From assembly GCA_958452935.1 (NCBI GenBank), contig CAUDVX010000011.1, positions 1 to 44,711 of the forward strand: 44,711 nucleotides of DNA, in the 5' to 3' direction. The translations under genes and the position numbers were made by a program. A model generated the notes under the pieces. The model was not told where the DNA came from. It ran no database searches and was given only the letters and a program-made list of their open reading frames with translations. Positions 31,708 to 40,242 of the stretch are shown one piece after another (positions within the stretch are counted from its first letter, which is position 1; the number at the start of each line of letters is the position of its first letter). This stretch comes from an uncultured Collinsella sp. Its GTDB lineage: Bacteria > Actinomycetota > Coriobacteriia > Coriobacteriales > Coriobacteriaceae.

Positions 31708-33261
31708 ATGGCACAGCGTCATCTTCCTGCACTCCTGATCATCATGGATGGCTGCGGCCTTGCTCCGGCCGATGGCGAGAACGCCGTCGCCGCTGCCAAG
31801 ACGCCCTTCCTCGATGGCCTGTACGAGAAGTACCCCCACACCACGCTCGGTGCTTCGGGCGAGGACGTTGGCCTTCCCGACGGCCAGATGGGCAACTCCG
31901 AGGTAGGCCACCTCAACATCGGTGCCGGCCGCATCGTGTTCCAGGAGCTTTCGCGCATCAACAATGCCATCAAGGACGGCTCCATCGCCAAGAACGAGGT
32001 TTTCGTCAAGGCTATGGACGATGTCAAGGCTGAGGGAAAGACCCTTCACCTCATGGGCCTTATGAGCCCTGGCGGCGTTCACTCCCACATGAACCACGTC
32101 GAGGCCCTGGTCAAGATGGCTGCCCAGCATGGCGTCAAGACCGTTCGCGTCCACGCCTTCATGGATGGCCGCGATGTTGACCCGCAGTCCGGTGCCGGCT
32201 ACATGAGCGAGTTCTGCGCCTTCCTGGCTAAGATTTCCGAGGAGACCGGTTGCGACGCTCGCGTCGCCACCGTTTCTGGCCGCTATTGGGCCATGGACCG
32301 CGACAACCGTTGGGAGCGCATCCAGCGTGCCTACGACGTCATGGTCAATGCGTCCGATGCCGATGTCGACCCCGTTGCCGGCATCAAGGCCTACTACGAG
32401 AAGGACCCGCGCGGCGACGAGTTCGTCGAGCCCTTCGCTGCCCACAACGAGGGCATCCACGAGGGCGACGCGGCCATCTTCTTCAACTTCCGTCCCGACC
32501 GCGCCCGTCAGATGACCCGCGTGTTCACGGACAAGGAGTTCGACGGCTTTGAGCGCAAGCAGATCAAGCTTTCGCACTTTGTGACGATGACCGAGTACGA
32601 TCCGACGTTTGATGTCGAGGTCGCCTTCCCCAAGACGTTCCCCGAGAACGTCCTGGCCGACGTTATCGCCGCCAATGGCCTGAAGCAGCTGCACACCGCC
32701 GAGACCGAGAAGTACGCCCACGTGACGTTCTTCCTCAACGGCGGCATCGAGGAGCCCAAGGAGGGCGAGGAGCGCGTGCTCGTCGCTTCCCCCAAGGTCG
32801 CTACCTACGATCTGCAGCCTGAGATGAGCGCTCCCGAGGTTACCGAGAAGCTCGTCGCTGCCATCAACGAGGATCGCGCTGATTTCTACATCGTGAACTT
32901 CGCAAACTGCGACATGGTTGGTCACACCGGTGTCTTCGACGCCGCCGTTAAGGCCGTCGAGGCTGTTGACGATGCCCTGTCCAAGGTTGTCCCGGCGATT
33001 CTCGCCAAGGGCGGCTTTGCGCTGATTACCGCCGACCACGGCAACGCCGATCACATGTTTGACGTTGCTTCTGACGGTTCCAAGCATCCGTTTACGGCTC
33101 ACACCACCAACCGTGTACCGTTCATCATCGTTGATGAGAAGGCACAGCTCACCGGTATCGAGGACGGTCGTCTTTCCGATATCGCTCCGACCATGCTCAC
33201 CATGGCTGGTATTGAGCCTTCCGCCGAGATGACGGGTCGCGTGCTCGCCACCGAGGCCTAA
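31708..33261 (+). CDS. gpmI: 2,3-bisphosphoglycerate-independent phosphoglycerate mutase
   Basis: This enzyme converts 3-phosphoglycerate to 2-phosphoglycerate using two metal ions. The 517-residue protein of the alkaline-phosphatase superfamily has IIMDGCGLAP (metal Asp), nucleophile Ser64 in MGNSEVGHLN, SPGGVHSH, RDVDPQSG, FRPDRARQM, ANCDMVGHTG and TADHGNADHM. ATG 31708 follows the tpiA stop by 5 bases. It completes the lower-glycolysis run; eno is not in the window. Confidence 0.96.
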   Translation: MAQRHLPALLIIMDGCGLAPADGENAVAAAKTPFLDGLYEKYPHTTLGASGEDVGLPDGQMGNSEVGHLNIGAGRIVFQELSRINNAIKDGSIAKNEVFVKAMDDVKAEGKTLHLMGLMSPGGVHSHMNHVEALVKMAAQHGVKTVRVHAFMDGRDVDPQSGAGYMSEFCAFLAKISEETGCDARVATVSGRYWAMDRDNRWERIQRAYDVMVNASDADVDPVAGIKAYYEKDPRGDEFVEPFAAHNEGIHEGDAAIFFNFRPDRARQMTRVFTDKEFDGFERKQIKLSHFVTMTEYDPTFDVEVAFPKTFPENVLADVIAANGLKQLHTAETEKYAHVTFFLNGGIEEPKEGEERVLVASPKVATYDLQPEMSAPEVTEKLVAAINEDRADFYIVNFANCDMVGHTGVFDAAVKAVEAVDDALSKVVPAILAKGGFALITADHGNADHMFDVASDGSKHPFTAHTTNRVPFIIVDEKAQLTGIEDGRLSDIAPTMLTMAGIEPSAEMTGRVLATEA

Positions 33262-33285
33262 GAGAAAACAAATACCGTTTTCTAG

Positions 33286-33321
33286 AAAGGGGGTTGTCCA
33301 TATTCGGGCAACCCCTTTTTT
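33286..33321 (+). terminator. Intrinsic terminator after gpmI
   Basis: GGGGTTG (33290-33296) pairs with CAACCCC (33309-33315), flanked by AAA/TTT, and is followed by TTTTTT. It closes the glycolytic unit. Confidence 0.88.
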
Positions 33322-33424
33322 GGTATTTCTGCCATTTCTACCCCGTCCCCGAGTGGCGGGTAGGGGAGAGCGGGGGTTGTGGTACAGTACTGGAGTTTGA
33401 ATTGTTCTATTAAGGAGCTTATCT

Positions 33425-33679
33425 ATGGGTCCGTTCCAGATTCTTCTGTTTGTCGTTTGGGCTGTTTCTGCCGTGGCGCTGACGATTCTCGTCCTGATGC
33501 ATTCCGGTAAGGGTACCGGCGTTTCGGATATGATCGCTAGCTCGCTGTATAACTCCAGCTCTGCCACAGGTGTTATGGAGCAGAACCTCGACCGCCTGAC
33601 CGTCATCATGGCTGTCGTGTTTGCCGTGTGCGTCGTGCTGTGCATGTTCTTCTTCCCGCAGGGCATCGTGGGCTACTAA
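33425..33679 (+). CDS. secG: Preprotein translocase subunit SecG
   Basis: SecG is the small accessory subunit of the SecYEG channel. The 84-residue protein has two hydrophobic helices (ILLFVVWAVSAVALTILVLM and VIMAVVFAVCVVLCMFFF). The loop between them contains the family-typical HSGKGTGVSDM. ATG 33425 is preceded by TAAGGAG. Linkage to the tpiA region is common in Gram-positive bacteria. It lies between two terminators and so has its own promoter; TACAGT near 33383 is a weak -10 candidate. Confidence 0.93.
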   Translation: MGPFQILLFVVWAVSAVALTILVLMHSGKGTGVSDMIASSLYNSSSATGVMEQNLDRLTVIMAVVFAVCVVLCMFFFPQGIVGY

Positions 33680-33702
33680 TCACGAGCCGCATAAGTACTT
33701 GT

Positions 33703-33733
33703 AAAGGGTTCCGCAAGTGCGGGACCCTTTTTT
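33703..33733 (+). terminator. Intrinsic terminator after secG
   Basis: AAGGGTTCCGCA pairs with TGCGGGACCCTT around a two-base loop (one T-G pair), followed by a T-run to 33733. The short loop and long stem make it a strong terminator. Confidence 0.88.
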
Positions 33734-33847
33734 GTTTACATATTCGTAACAGAGTCAAAAATATCACCACATACTGCGCCCAACTAAAGAAATTCTTGAC
33801 CGTTAACCGGAATTAGCCCCAAATCGTGCATAAAATGCGCTAATGTA

Positions 33848-33876
33848 TTGCAAAACGTTGGCCTGTTGTGCATAAC
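33848..33876 (+). promoter_or_regulatory. oppA promoter with AAAACGTT over the -35
   Basis: TTGCAA (33848-33853) and CATAAC (33871-33876) are 17 bases apart. AAAACGTT (33852-33859) overlaps the -35 and extends into the spacer, the same core as upstream of gap and the sialic-acid operon. The transcript leader would be about 95 bases. Confidence 0.5.
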
Positions 33877-33975
33877 CAGCCATAGCAGCGGGCAGCGTTT
33901 TGATGGTTCGGATCGGATTGTCTCGACATGTGTCCGACTGAACATTTCTTTGTCCTATCTCATAAGGAGGATGGC

Positions 33976-35652
33976 ATGGCTGATTCTATGTTCCACCAGC
34001 CCGTTATGGGTCGTCGCGCCTTTGTTGGCGGCACCCTTGCTGCGAGCTCCATGGCTTTTCTTGCCGCATGTGGCAAGAAGGGCGGCGACGCTTCCGGTTC
34101 TGAGTCCGGTCCGACGCTGAACTTCTACATCAACAACCCGGTCTGCATCGACCCCTACAACGTCCAGGAGGACCAGGGTACTCAGGTCGAGTATCAGCTC
34201 TTTGACGCTCTGACCTCTTACGACGCCGAGAAGGGCGAGATCGTTCCGCTGGCTTGCGAGTCCTTTGAGTCCAATGACGACGCCACCGAGTTTACCTTCA
34301 AGATCAAGAAGGCCAAGTTCCACAACGGTGACGACGTTACCTCCAAGTCCTTCAAGCTCGGTTGGGAGCGTCTGGTCAACACCAAGTCGGCCATCGCTAC
34401 CGAGTACGGCCCTTCCGAGGTCTCCTATCACCTTTCCATGGTCGAGGGTTATGACGACCTGCTTGCCGGTAACGCTACCGAGCTCAGCGGTGTTACGTGC
34501 CCCGACGATGAGACCCTCGTCGTCAAGCTGTCTTCCGCTTACGCTGACTTCCCCTTCGTCGCCTCTCATCCGGCTCTGGCCCCGGTTCCCGAGTGCGCCG
34601 AGTCCGATGTCAAGAGCTTCTATCTTGCCCCGGTCGGTAACGGCCCGTTCATGATGGACGGCAAGTGGGAGGATGGCCAGGAGATCAACGTCAAGAAGTT
34701 CGACGATTACTATGGCGACAAGGCCAAGATCGATGGCATCCACTTCCAGGTCATCAAGGACATGGAGACCGCTTACAAGGAGTTCCAGGCCGGTAACCTC
34801 GATGTCTGCGACGTTCCCGTCGCTCAGATCGATGCCGCCAAGAAGGATCGCGGCGTGTCCAAGGACGGCTACACCATGGGTGACGGCGAGCGCATGCTGC
34901 TCGGCGCCGAGCCTTCCACGTACTATCTGACCTGCAACACCACGGCCGAGCCGTTCAACAACGCCGACCTGCGTAGGGGCATCTCCCTGGCCATTAACCG
35001 TGAGGCCATCTGCAAGACCATCTTCAAGGGTACCCGTACCCCTGCCGACGGCATTGTTCCTCCGGGCATCGATGGCTACAAGGAGGGCGCATGGGAGTTC
35101 TGCGCCTACGATGTCGACAAGGCTAACGAGTACCTCGACAAGGTTGCTCCCGCTGGCGCTAACGGCGATCGTGGCATTAGCGTGACCCTGTCCTACAACC
35201 AGGACGGCGGTCACAAGGAGATCATGGAGTCCATCATCGGTGACCTCGCCAAGGTTGGCGTTACCGCTGTCTCCGATACCCCTGAGTGGTCTGCCCTGCT
35301 CGAGCAGTATCAGAACTTTAACTATCAGTTCGGTCGTCTGGGTTGGATTGCCGACTACCCGATCATGGACAACTTCCTGTATCCGCTGTTCCACTCCGAC
35401 TCCCTCGGTGGCGACAACCGCTCCGGTTACAACAACCCCGAGTTCGACGCCAAGGTCGATGAGGCTCGTACTATTGTTGACGACGAGGAGCGCGTCGCTA
35501 AGATGCAGGAGGCCGACGCAATGGTCGCTGCCGACTGCCCGGTCATCCCGATTATGTTCTACACGCACACCATCGCCGGCTCCGATCGCATTAAGCACCT
35601 CTATGTCGATCCGCAGAAGCACGCCGATCTGGGTACCGCTGAGCTCGCCTAA
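33976..35652 (+). CDS. oppA: Oligopeptide ABC transporter substrate-binding lipoprotein
   Basis: The 558-residue family-5 solute-binding protein has a short N region with GRRAFVG (Arg13-Arg14) and a hydrophobic stretch ending in LAAC (lipid Cys32). A Tat-exported lipoprotein is predicted, as for the sialic-acid binding protein. OppA-like features include LNFYINNPVCIDPYN, FDALTSYDAEKGEIVPLACESFE, KFHNGDDVTSKSFKLGWERL, and ISLAINREAICKTIFKG with DGIVPPGIDGY. These are close to peptide-binding OppA. ATG 33976 follows AAGGAGG at 5 bases. It is followed by a hairpin and then oppBCDF. Confidence 0.9.
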   Translation: MADSMFHQPVMGRRAFVGGTLAASSMAFLAACGKKGGDASGSESGPTLNFYINNPVCIDPYNVQEDQGTQVEYQLFDALTSYDAEKGEIVPLACESFESNDDATEFTFKIKKAKFHNGDDVTSKSFKLGWERLVNTKSAIATEYGPSEVSYHLSMVEGYDDLLAGNATELSGVTCPDDETLVVKLSSAYADFPFVASHPALAPVPECAESDVKSFYLAPVGNGPFMMDGKWEDGQEINVKKFDDYYGDKAKIDGIHFQVIKDMETAYKEFQAGNLDVCDVPVAQIDAAKKDRGVSKDGYTMGDGERMLLGAEPSTYYLTCNTTAEPFNNADLRRGISLAINREAICKTIFKGTRTPADGIVPPGIDGYKEGAWEFCAYDVDKANEYLDKVAPAGANGDRGISVTLSYNQDGGHKEIMESIIGDLAKVGVTAVSDTPEWSALLEQYQNFNYQFGRLGWIADYPIMDNFLYPLFHSDSLGGDNRSGYNNPEFDAKVDEARTIVDDEERVAKMQEADAMVAADCPVIPIMFYTHTIAGSDRIKHLYVDPQKHADLGTAELA

Positions 35653-35748
35653 GAGTTTGCAGCTTCCGTGAGGGTCAAGTATTTACGTAGACCTCATGGG
35701 AAACATACAGTTCTCCCTAACCTGGGGTAAACTGGCTGATGGTAATTT

Positions 35749-35778
35749 TGGGATGCCGGTCTGGCGATCGGCATCCCA
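35749..35778 (+). terminator. Hairpin between oppA and oppB
   Basis: TGGGATGCCG (35749-35758) pairs perfectly with CGGCATCCCA (35769-35778) across a 10-base loop; TTTAGG follows. It probably lowers transcription into the membrane components, giving more binding protein than permease. A weaker stem (TGAGG/CCTCA) lies further upstream around 35675-35697. Confidence 0.6.
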
Positions 35779-35808
35779 TTTAGGTTAATCCCTAGATAGG
35801 GGAGTGGT

Positions 35809-36846
35809 ATGGGTAAGTACATCGTTAAACGTGTGCTTCAGTTCATCCCGGTGTTTTTGGGCGTTACGCTGATTCTGTTCGCCCTCCAGAATATCGTGCC
35901 GGGAGATCCGATCAAGCTGATCGGTGGAGACAAGGCTCTGTCCCCCGAGGTGGAGCTTCAGCTTCGCGTCCGCTATCACCTGGTCCAGACGGACGAGGAC
36001 GGCAACGCGATCCTTGACGAGAACGGCGACCCCGTTCAAACGTCGCTCGTGGACCGTTACTTGTATTACATGAACGGCCTGCTTCATGGCGATCTGGGCA
36101 ATTCGTATCAGCGCAAGCTGCCGGTTACGGAAATCTTTGCCCAGAAGTATCCGTATACGGTCAAACTTGCCGCGTGCGCCATCGTGCTCGAGGCAATTAT
36201 GGGTATCGGTGCGGGTATCATTTCGGCGGTAAAGCGTTATTCCTTCTGGGATATTTTGGTAACGCTCACCACGTCGATCCTCGTTGCGGTCCCGGCCTTC
36301 TGGCTCGGTATGTTGCTGCAGCTGTTCTTTGGCGTCATCCTCAAGGACGCCACGGGCGGTGCAATCTCCATGCCGATCTCGGGTGCCGGCGGTTCCAGCT
36401 CTCAGTATCAGGATTGGATGCACTATGTGCTTCCGACCATTACGCTGGCTTCGGTTTCGACCGCTTATGCTGCGCGCATTATGCGCTCGCAGCTGCTTGA
36501 CGTCATGAACCAGGACTACATCCGTACGGCAAAGGCCAAGGGTCTCTCCAATCGTGCGATCATCGTCAAGCATGCGCTTAAGAATGCACTCATCCCCGTC
36601 GTTACCTATATTGGTGTCGACTTTGGCGGCATGCTTTCGGGCGCCATCCTGACCGAGACGGTCTTTAACTGGCCCGGTATCGGCTATGAGGTCTATCGCG
36701 CCATTAGCATGCGTGACTGGCCCATCGTTATGGGCGGCGTTACGCTCATCGTTGTCGTCGTCATGGTGATCAACCTGCTCGTCGACATTAGCTATGCATT
36801 CCTCGACCCGCGCATCCGCCTTGGCGGTCCGTCGGATAAGGCCTAA
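35809..36846 (+). CDS. oppB: Oligopeptide ABC transporter permease OppB
   Basis: The 345-residue inner-membrane protein starts with GKYIVKRVLQFIPVFLGVTL, the OppB/DppB N-terminal helix. It has an extracytoplasmic insert rich in charged residues (about 60-90). The EAA coupling loop TAKAKGLSNRAIIVKHALKN is present, and the C-terminal helix ends SYAFLDPRIRLG. ATG 35809 has AGGGGAG upstream. It pairs with OppC to form the channel. Confidence 0.93.
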   Translation: MGKYIVKRVLQFIPVFLGVTLILFALQNIVPGDPIKLIGGDKALSPEVELQLRVRYHLVQTDEDGNAILDENGDPVQTSLVDRYLYYMNGLLHGDLGNSYQRKLPVTEIFAQKYPYTVKLAACAIVLEAIMGIGAGIISAVKRYSFWDILVTLTTSILVAVPAFWLGMLLQLFFGVILKDATGGAISMPISGAGGSSSQYQDWMHYVLPTITLASVSTAYAARIMRSQLLDVMNQDYIRTAKAKGLSNRAIIVKHALKNALIPVVTYIGVDFGGMLSGAILTETVFNWPGIGYEVYRAISMRDWPIVMGGVTLIVVVVMVINLLVDISYAFLDPRIRLGGPSDKA

Positions 36847-36860
36847 GGGAGGTACGTCTC

Positions 36861-37796
36861 ATGCAGGAAACTGATTCTCAGTCTCAGGAGCAGGCTACCG
36901 CCACCAAGGCCGCATCTGCTCCCGCCAAGTCCCGCACGCTGTGGGGCGACGCTTTTAAGCGTCTTCGTAAGAACAAGCTCGCCGTTATCGGTGTCTGCTG
37001 GATCATCATCGTCGTTGTGGTTGCCCTGACTGCAGATCTGTGGGCTAAGCCCTGGCTCGGTTCCCCGACGGCTTCCGACTCGACCACTATGGCCGAGACG
37101 TCGCTGTTGGCTCCGTGTGCAGAGCATCCGTTTGGCACCGACGCCCTTGGTCGCGACATTCTCGTCCGCGTTATCTACGGTGCGCGCGTTTCGCTGTCCG
37201 TCGGAATTATGGCCACCGCGATCTCCACGCTAATTGGTCTGGTCATGGGTGCTCTGGCCGGTTTCTACGGCGGCATCTGGGATACGATCATCATGCGCTG
37301 TGCGGACATCTTCCTGGCGTTCCCGTACGTGCTGTTCGTTGTCGCCATGATCGCCGTTATCGGCCGTGGCCTTCAGAACGTCTTTATCGCCATCGGTATT
37401 CTCGGCTGGCCTTCGATTGCGCGCGTCTTCCGATCCGCGATCCTGACGGTCAAGGAAAATGACTATGTTGATGCTGCGCGCGCGATGGGTGCATCCGATG
37501 CTCGTATCGTCGTACGTCACATCTTCCCGAACTCCGTCGCCTCCATCGTGGTCTACGCGACCATGAACATTGGTGGCGCCATTCTGACCGAGTCCGCTCT
37601 GTCCTTCCTCGGCATGGGCGTTATTCCGCCTACGCCTTCGTGGGGCTCCATGATTCAGGACGGTCAGCAGTATCTTCTGACCGCTCCCTGGATGATGATC
37701 ATGCCCGGTCTGGCAATTCTCTCGACGGTGCTCGCCTTCACCCTGCTGGGTGACGGTCTGCGCGACGCCCTCGACGTCAAGATGAAGGACGCATAA
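36861..37796 (+). CDS. oppC: Oligopeptide ABC transporter permease OppC
   Basis: The 311-residue permease has a polar N-terminal tail of about 30 residues and the family segment FKRLRKNKLAVIGVCWIII. PFGTDALGRDILVRVIYGARVSL follows, then the EAA loop AARAMGASDARIVVRHIFPN and the terminal LGDGLRDALDVKMKDA. It begins 14 bases after oppB with GGGAGG as ribosome site and is the partner of OppB. Confidence 0.93.
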   Translation: MQETDSQSQEQATATKAASAPAKSRTLWGDAFKRLRKNKLAVIGVCWIIIVVVVALTADLWAKPWLGSPTASDSTTMAETSLLAPCAEHPFGTDALGRDILVRVIYGARVSLSVGIMATAISTLIGLVMGALAGFYGGIWDTIIMRCADIFLAFPYVLFVVAMIAVIGRGLQNVFIAIGILGWPSIARVFRSAILTVKENDYVDAARAMGASDARIVVRHIFPNSVASIVVYATMNIGGAILTESALSFLGMGVIPPTPSWGSMIQDGQQYLLTAPWMMIMPGLAILSTVLAFTLLGDGLRDALDVKMKDA

Positions 37797-37798
37797 GG

Positions 37799-38890
37799 AT
37801 GAAGAAGAACAAGAACTATGTGGACCTGAAGGACCAGCCTGTTCCCGAGGGCCAGCATCTGCTCGAGGTCGATGACCTTAAGATGTATTTCCACACCGAG
37901 GACGGCGTTGTTCGCGCTGTCGACGGTGTCTCCTACACGCTCGATCGCGGCGAGACCCTGGGCGTCGTCGGTGAGTCCGGCTCCGGTAAGTCCGTGACCG
38001 CCATGACCATCATGGGTCTTATCTCGATGCCTCCGGGAAAGATCGAGGGCGGCGACGTTCGCTATCGCGGTCGTTCTATCCTCGAGATGACCGAGGAGGA
38101 GATGCAGCACATTCGCGGCAACGACATCGCGATGATCTTCCAGGATCCTATGACCTCCTTGAACCCGGTCTATAAGATCGGCAAGCAGGTGGGCGAGGGC
38201 CTTCGTCTGCACCGTGGCTACTCCAAGCAGGAGGCGCTCAAGCGCGCTACCGAGCTTTTGGACCTCGTGGGTATCCCCGAGCCCGAGAAGCGCGTCAATG
38301 AGTATCCGCACCAGTTCTCCGGCGGTATGCGTCAGCGTGTCATGATCGCTATGGCTCTTGCCTGCGATCCCGATATCCTGATTGCCGACGAGCCCACGAC
38401 GGCTCTGGACGTTACCATTCAGGCTCAGATTATCGAGCTCATGCAGGAAATGCAGGAGAAGAACGGCAACGCCATCATCATGATTACCCATGACCTGGGC
38501 GTCGTTGCCGATATGGCCGATAAGATCATGGTTATGTACGCCGGCCGTCCCGTCGAGTTCGGTACTGCTGAGGAAATCTTCTACGAGAGTCGCCACCCCT
38601 ACACCTGGGGCCTTATCCGCTCCATCCCGGAGCAGGCCATCGAAGAGAAGAAGCCGCTTACGCCGATTCACGGCAACCCGCCTTCGCTCATGAACCTGCC
38701 TGAGGGCTGCGTCTTCTCTCCTCGTTGCCCCTATGCGACGGACAAGTGCCGCAAGCAGCGCCCCGAGCGCGTTGTCACCGAGTCTGGTCATTACTCTGCG
38801 TGCCACTACTCCGGTGACCCCGAGTTCCTCAAGAACGCTCCTGAGACGTCCCGTACGCGCAAGGATTCCAAGAAGGGAGGCGAGGCGTAA
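37799..38890 (+). CDS. oppD: Oligopeptide ABC transporter ATPase OppD
   Basis: The 363-residue ATP-binding subunit has Walker A GESGSGKS, Q-loop IFQDPMTSLNPVY, signature FSGGMRQRVMIAMAL and Walker B LIADEPTTALD. The C-terminal oligopeptide-transporter domain contains GCVFSPRCPYATDKCRK, whose cysteines bind an iron-sulfur cluster in characterised relatives. It starts 2 bases after the oppC stop and its TAA overlaps the oppF ATG. Confidence 0.94.
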   Translation: MKKNKNYVDLKDQPVPEGQHLLEVDDLKMYFHTEDGVVRAVDGVSYTLDRGETLGVVGESGSGKSVTAMTIMGLISMPPGKIEGGDVRYRGRSILEMTEEEMQHIRGNDIAMIFQDPMTSLNPVYKIGKQVGEGLRLHRGYSKQEALKRATELLDLVGIPEPEKRVNEYPHQFSGGMRQRVMIAMALACDPDILIADEPTTALDVTIQAQIIELMQEMQEKNGNAIIMITHDLGVVADMADKIMVMYAGRPVEFGTAEEIFYESRHPYTWGLIRSIPEQAIEEKKPLTPIHGNPPSLMNLPEGCVFSPRCPYATDKCRKQRPERVVTESGHYSACHYSGDPEFLKNAPETSRTRKDSKKGGEA

Positions 38891-39918
38891 TGGCAGATAC
38901 CAACGAGCGTACTCCGCTGCTGAAGGTCGAGCACCTCTCTAAGGAGTTCCCCGCTGAGTCCGGCATGTTCGCCAAGCGCTTCTCCAAGCGTGTCGTCTCT
39001 GCAGTGAATGACATTTCGTTCGAGATTTATCCGGGCGAGACCTTTGGTCTGGTCGGTGAGTCTGGTTGCGGTAAGTCCACGACGGGCCGCACCATCATGC
39101 GCCTGACCAAGCCGACCGCCGGTAAGGTGTTCTTCCAGGGTAAAGATGTTGCCGAGATGAGCAAGCATGAGATCAAGGACATGCGTCGCGAGATGCAGTT
39201 TATCTTCCAGGATCCTTATGCTTCGCTCAACCCTCGTATGACCATCGGCGAGATTGTCTCCGAGCCCATGACCATTCACGGCGTGGGCACCAAGGAGGAG
39301 CGCATTGAGCGTGTCCGCGAGCTGCTGGACGTCGTCGGTCTGAACCCCGAGCACATCAACCGCTATCCGCACGAGTTCTCCGGCGGTCAGCGTCAGCGTG
39401 TCGGCATTGCCCGCGCGTTCGCTCTGAAGCCCAAGCTGATCATCTGTGACGAGCCTGTCTCTGCACTTGACGTTTCCATTCAGGCCCAGGTTTTGAACCT
39501 GCTGAAGGAGCTTCAGGATAAGTTCGGTACTGCTTATCTCTTCATTGCTCACGACCTCTCCGTCGTGCAGCACATTTCTGATCGCGTTGCCGTTATGTAT
39601 CTGGGCAAGATGGTCGAGGTTTCGGACTGGAAGACGCTCTACAGCGAGCCTCACCATCCGTACACGCAGTCGCTTCTGTCTGCCGTGCCGGTGCCCGATC
39701 CTGATATCCAGAAGACCCGCAAGCGCATTATCCTCGCCGGCGATCCGCCGTCACCGCTGGATCCGCCGACCGGCTGCCGTTTCCACACGCGCTGCCCGAT
39801 CGCTCAGGGTATCTGCTCCGAGAAGCTTCCTGAGTTTAAGGAAGTTGCCCCGGGCCACTGCTGCGCCTGTCACTTCGCCGAGCCGTTCCCGATCAAGGAA
39901 TCGCATATCGACCTGTAG
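38890..39918 (+). CDS. oppF: Oligopeptide ABC transporter ATPase OppF
   Basis: The 342-residue second ATP-binding subunit has Walker A GESGCGKST, Q-loop IFQDPYASLNPRM, signature FSGGQRQRVGIARAF, Walker B IICDEPVSALD and the C-terminal TGCRFHTRCPIAQGIC cysteine motif. The start ATG overlaps the oppD stop in TAATG. It ends the operon. The modular hairpin element downstream supplies the likely terminator. Confidence 0.94.
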   Translation: MADTNERTPLLKVEHLSKEFPAESGMFAKRFSKRVVSAVNDISFEIYPGETFGLVGESGCGKSTTGRTIMRLTKPTAGKVFFQGKDVAEMSKHEIKDMRREMQFIFQDPYASLNPRMTIGEIVSEPMTIHGVGTKEERIERVRELLDVVGLNPEHINRYPHEFSGGQRQRVGIARAFALKPKLIICDEPVSALDVSIQAQVLNLLKELQDKFGTAYLFIAHDLSVVQHISDRVAVMYLGKMVEVSDWKTLYSEPHHPYTQSLLSAVPVPDPDIQKTRKRIILAGDPPSPLDPPTGCRFHTRCPIAQGICSEKLPEFKEVAPGHCCACHFAEPFPIKESHIDL

Positions 39919-39929
39919 TCGGTTGTTCT

Positions 39930-40061
39930 TGTCCGGGCCCGCCCTGGTGTTGCTTTTCAGAACGTCCTCGGACATTCAAGAAACCCCCGCTGCGCACTTC
40001 GTGCGGCGGGGGTTTCTTGCGTCCTGCGGAATGTTCTGAAAAGCAACACCAGGGCGGGTCC
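39930..40061 (-). repeat. Modular hairpin element, copy 1
   Basis: An outer 26-bp perfect inverted repeat (39938-39963 with 40033-40058) encloses an inner 14-bp perfect stem (39977-39990 with 40006-40019) and an apical GCAC-TTC-GTGC hairpin. Read on the minus strand it carries four short boxes: ATTCCGCAGG (40032-40023), GCACGAAGTGC (40004-39994), ATGTCCGAGGACG (39975-39963) and CCCGGACA (39937-39930). All four recur in order in copy 2, while the paired arms are unrelated in sequence between the copies. No protein is encoded. Confidence 0.85.
39977..40019. terminator. Inner stem of the hairpin element, probable terminator of oppF
   Basis: CAAGAAACCCCCGC pairs perfectly with GCGGGGGTTTCTTG. 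A G/C-rich base followed by TTTCTT on the plus strand, and the mirror on the minus strand, gives a plausible bidirectional terminator 59 bases after oppF. Confidence 0.5.
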
Positions 40062-40126
40062 TGCGGTAACTCGGCAGGGGGAGTGCGATTCCCTGATCGC
40101 TCACTTAATCTGATGAGAAATTGAGT

Positions 40127-40181
40127 GAGGCCGGAGCTTTGGCTCCGGCCTCCATATATAAGGGCTCGGCAAAGCCGAGCC
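40127..40181. repeat. Two short GC hairpins between the modular elements
   Basis: GAGGCCGGAGC (40127-40137) pairs with GCTCCGGCCTC (40142-40152), and GGCTCGGC (40163-40170) with GCCGAGCC (40174-40181). A/T-rich ATATATAA and TTTATAT flank the second. They fill the space between the two modular elements; no ORF, T-run or promoter is seen with them. Confidence 0.6.
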
Positions 40182-40242
40182 ACCAAATTTATATCAGCCC
40201 CAGAATATGTTTGAGAATCGTACTTGGAGTATGTGGCTGTAG

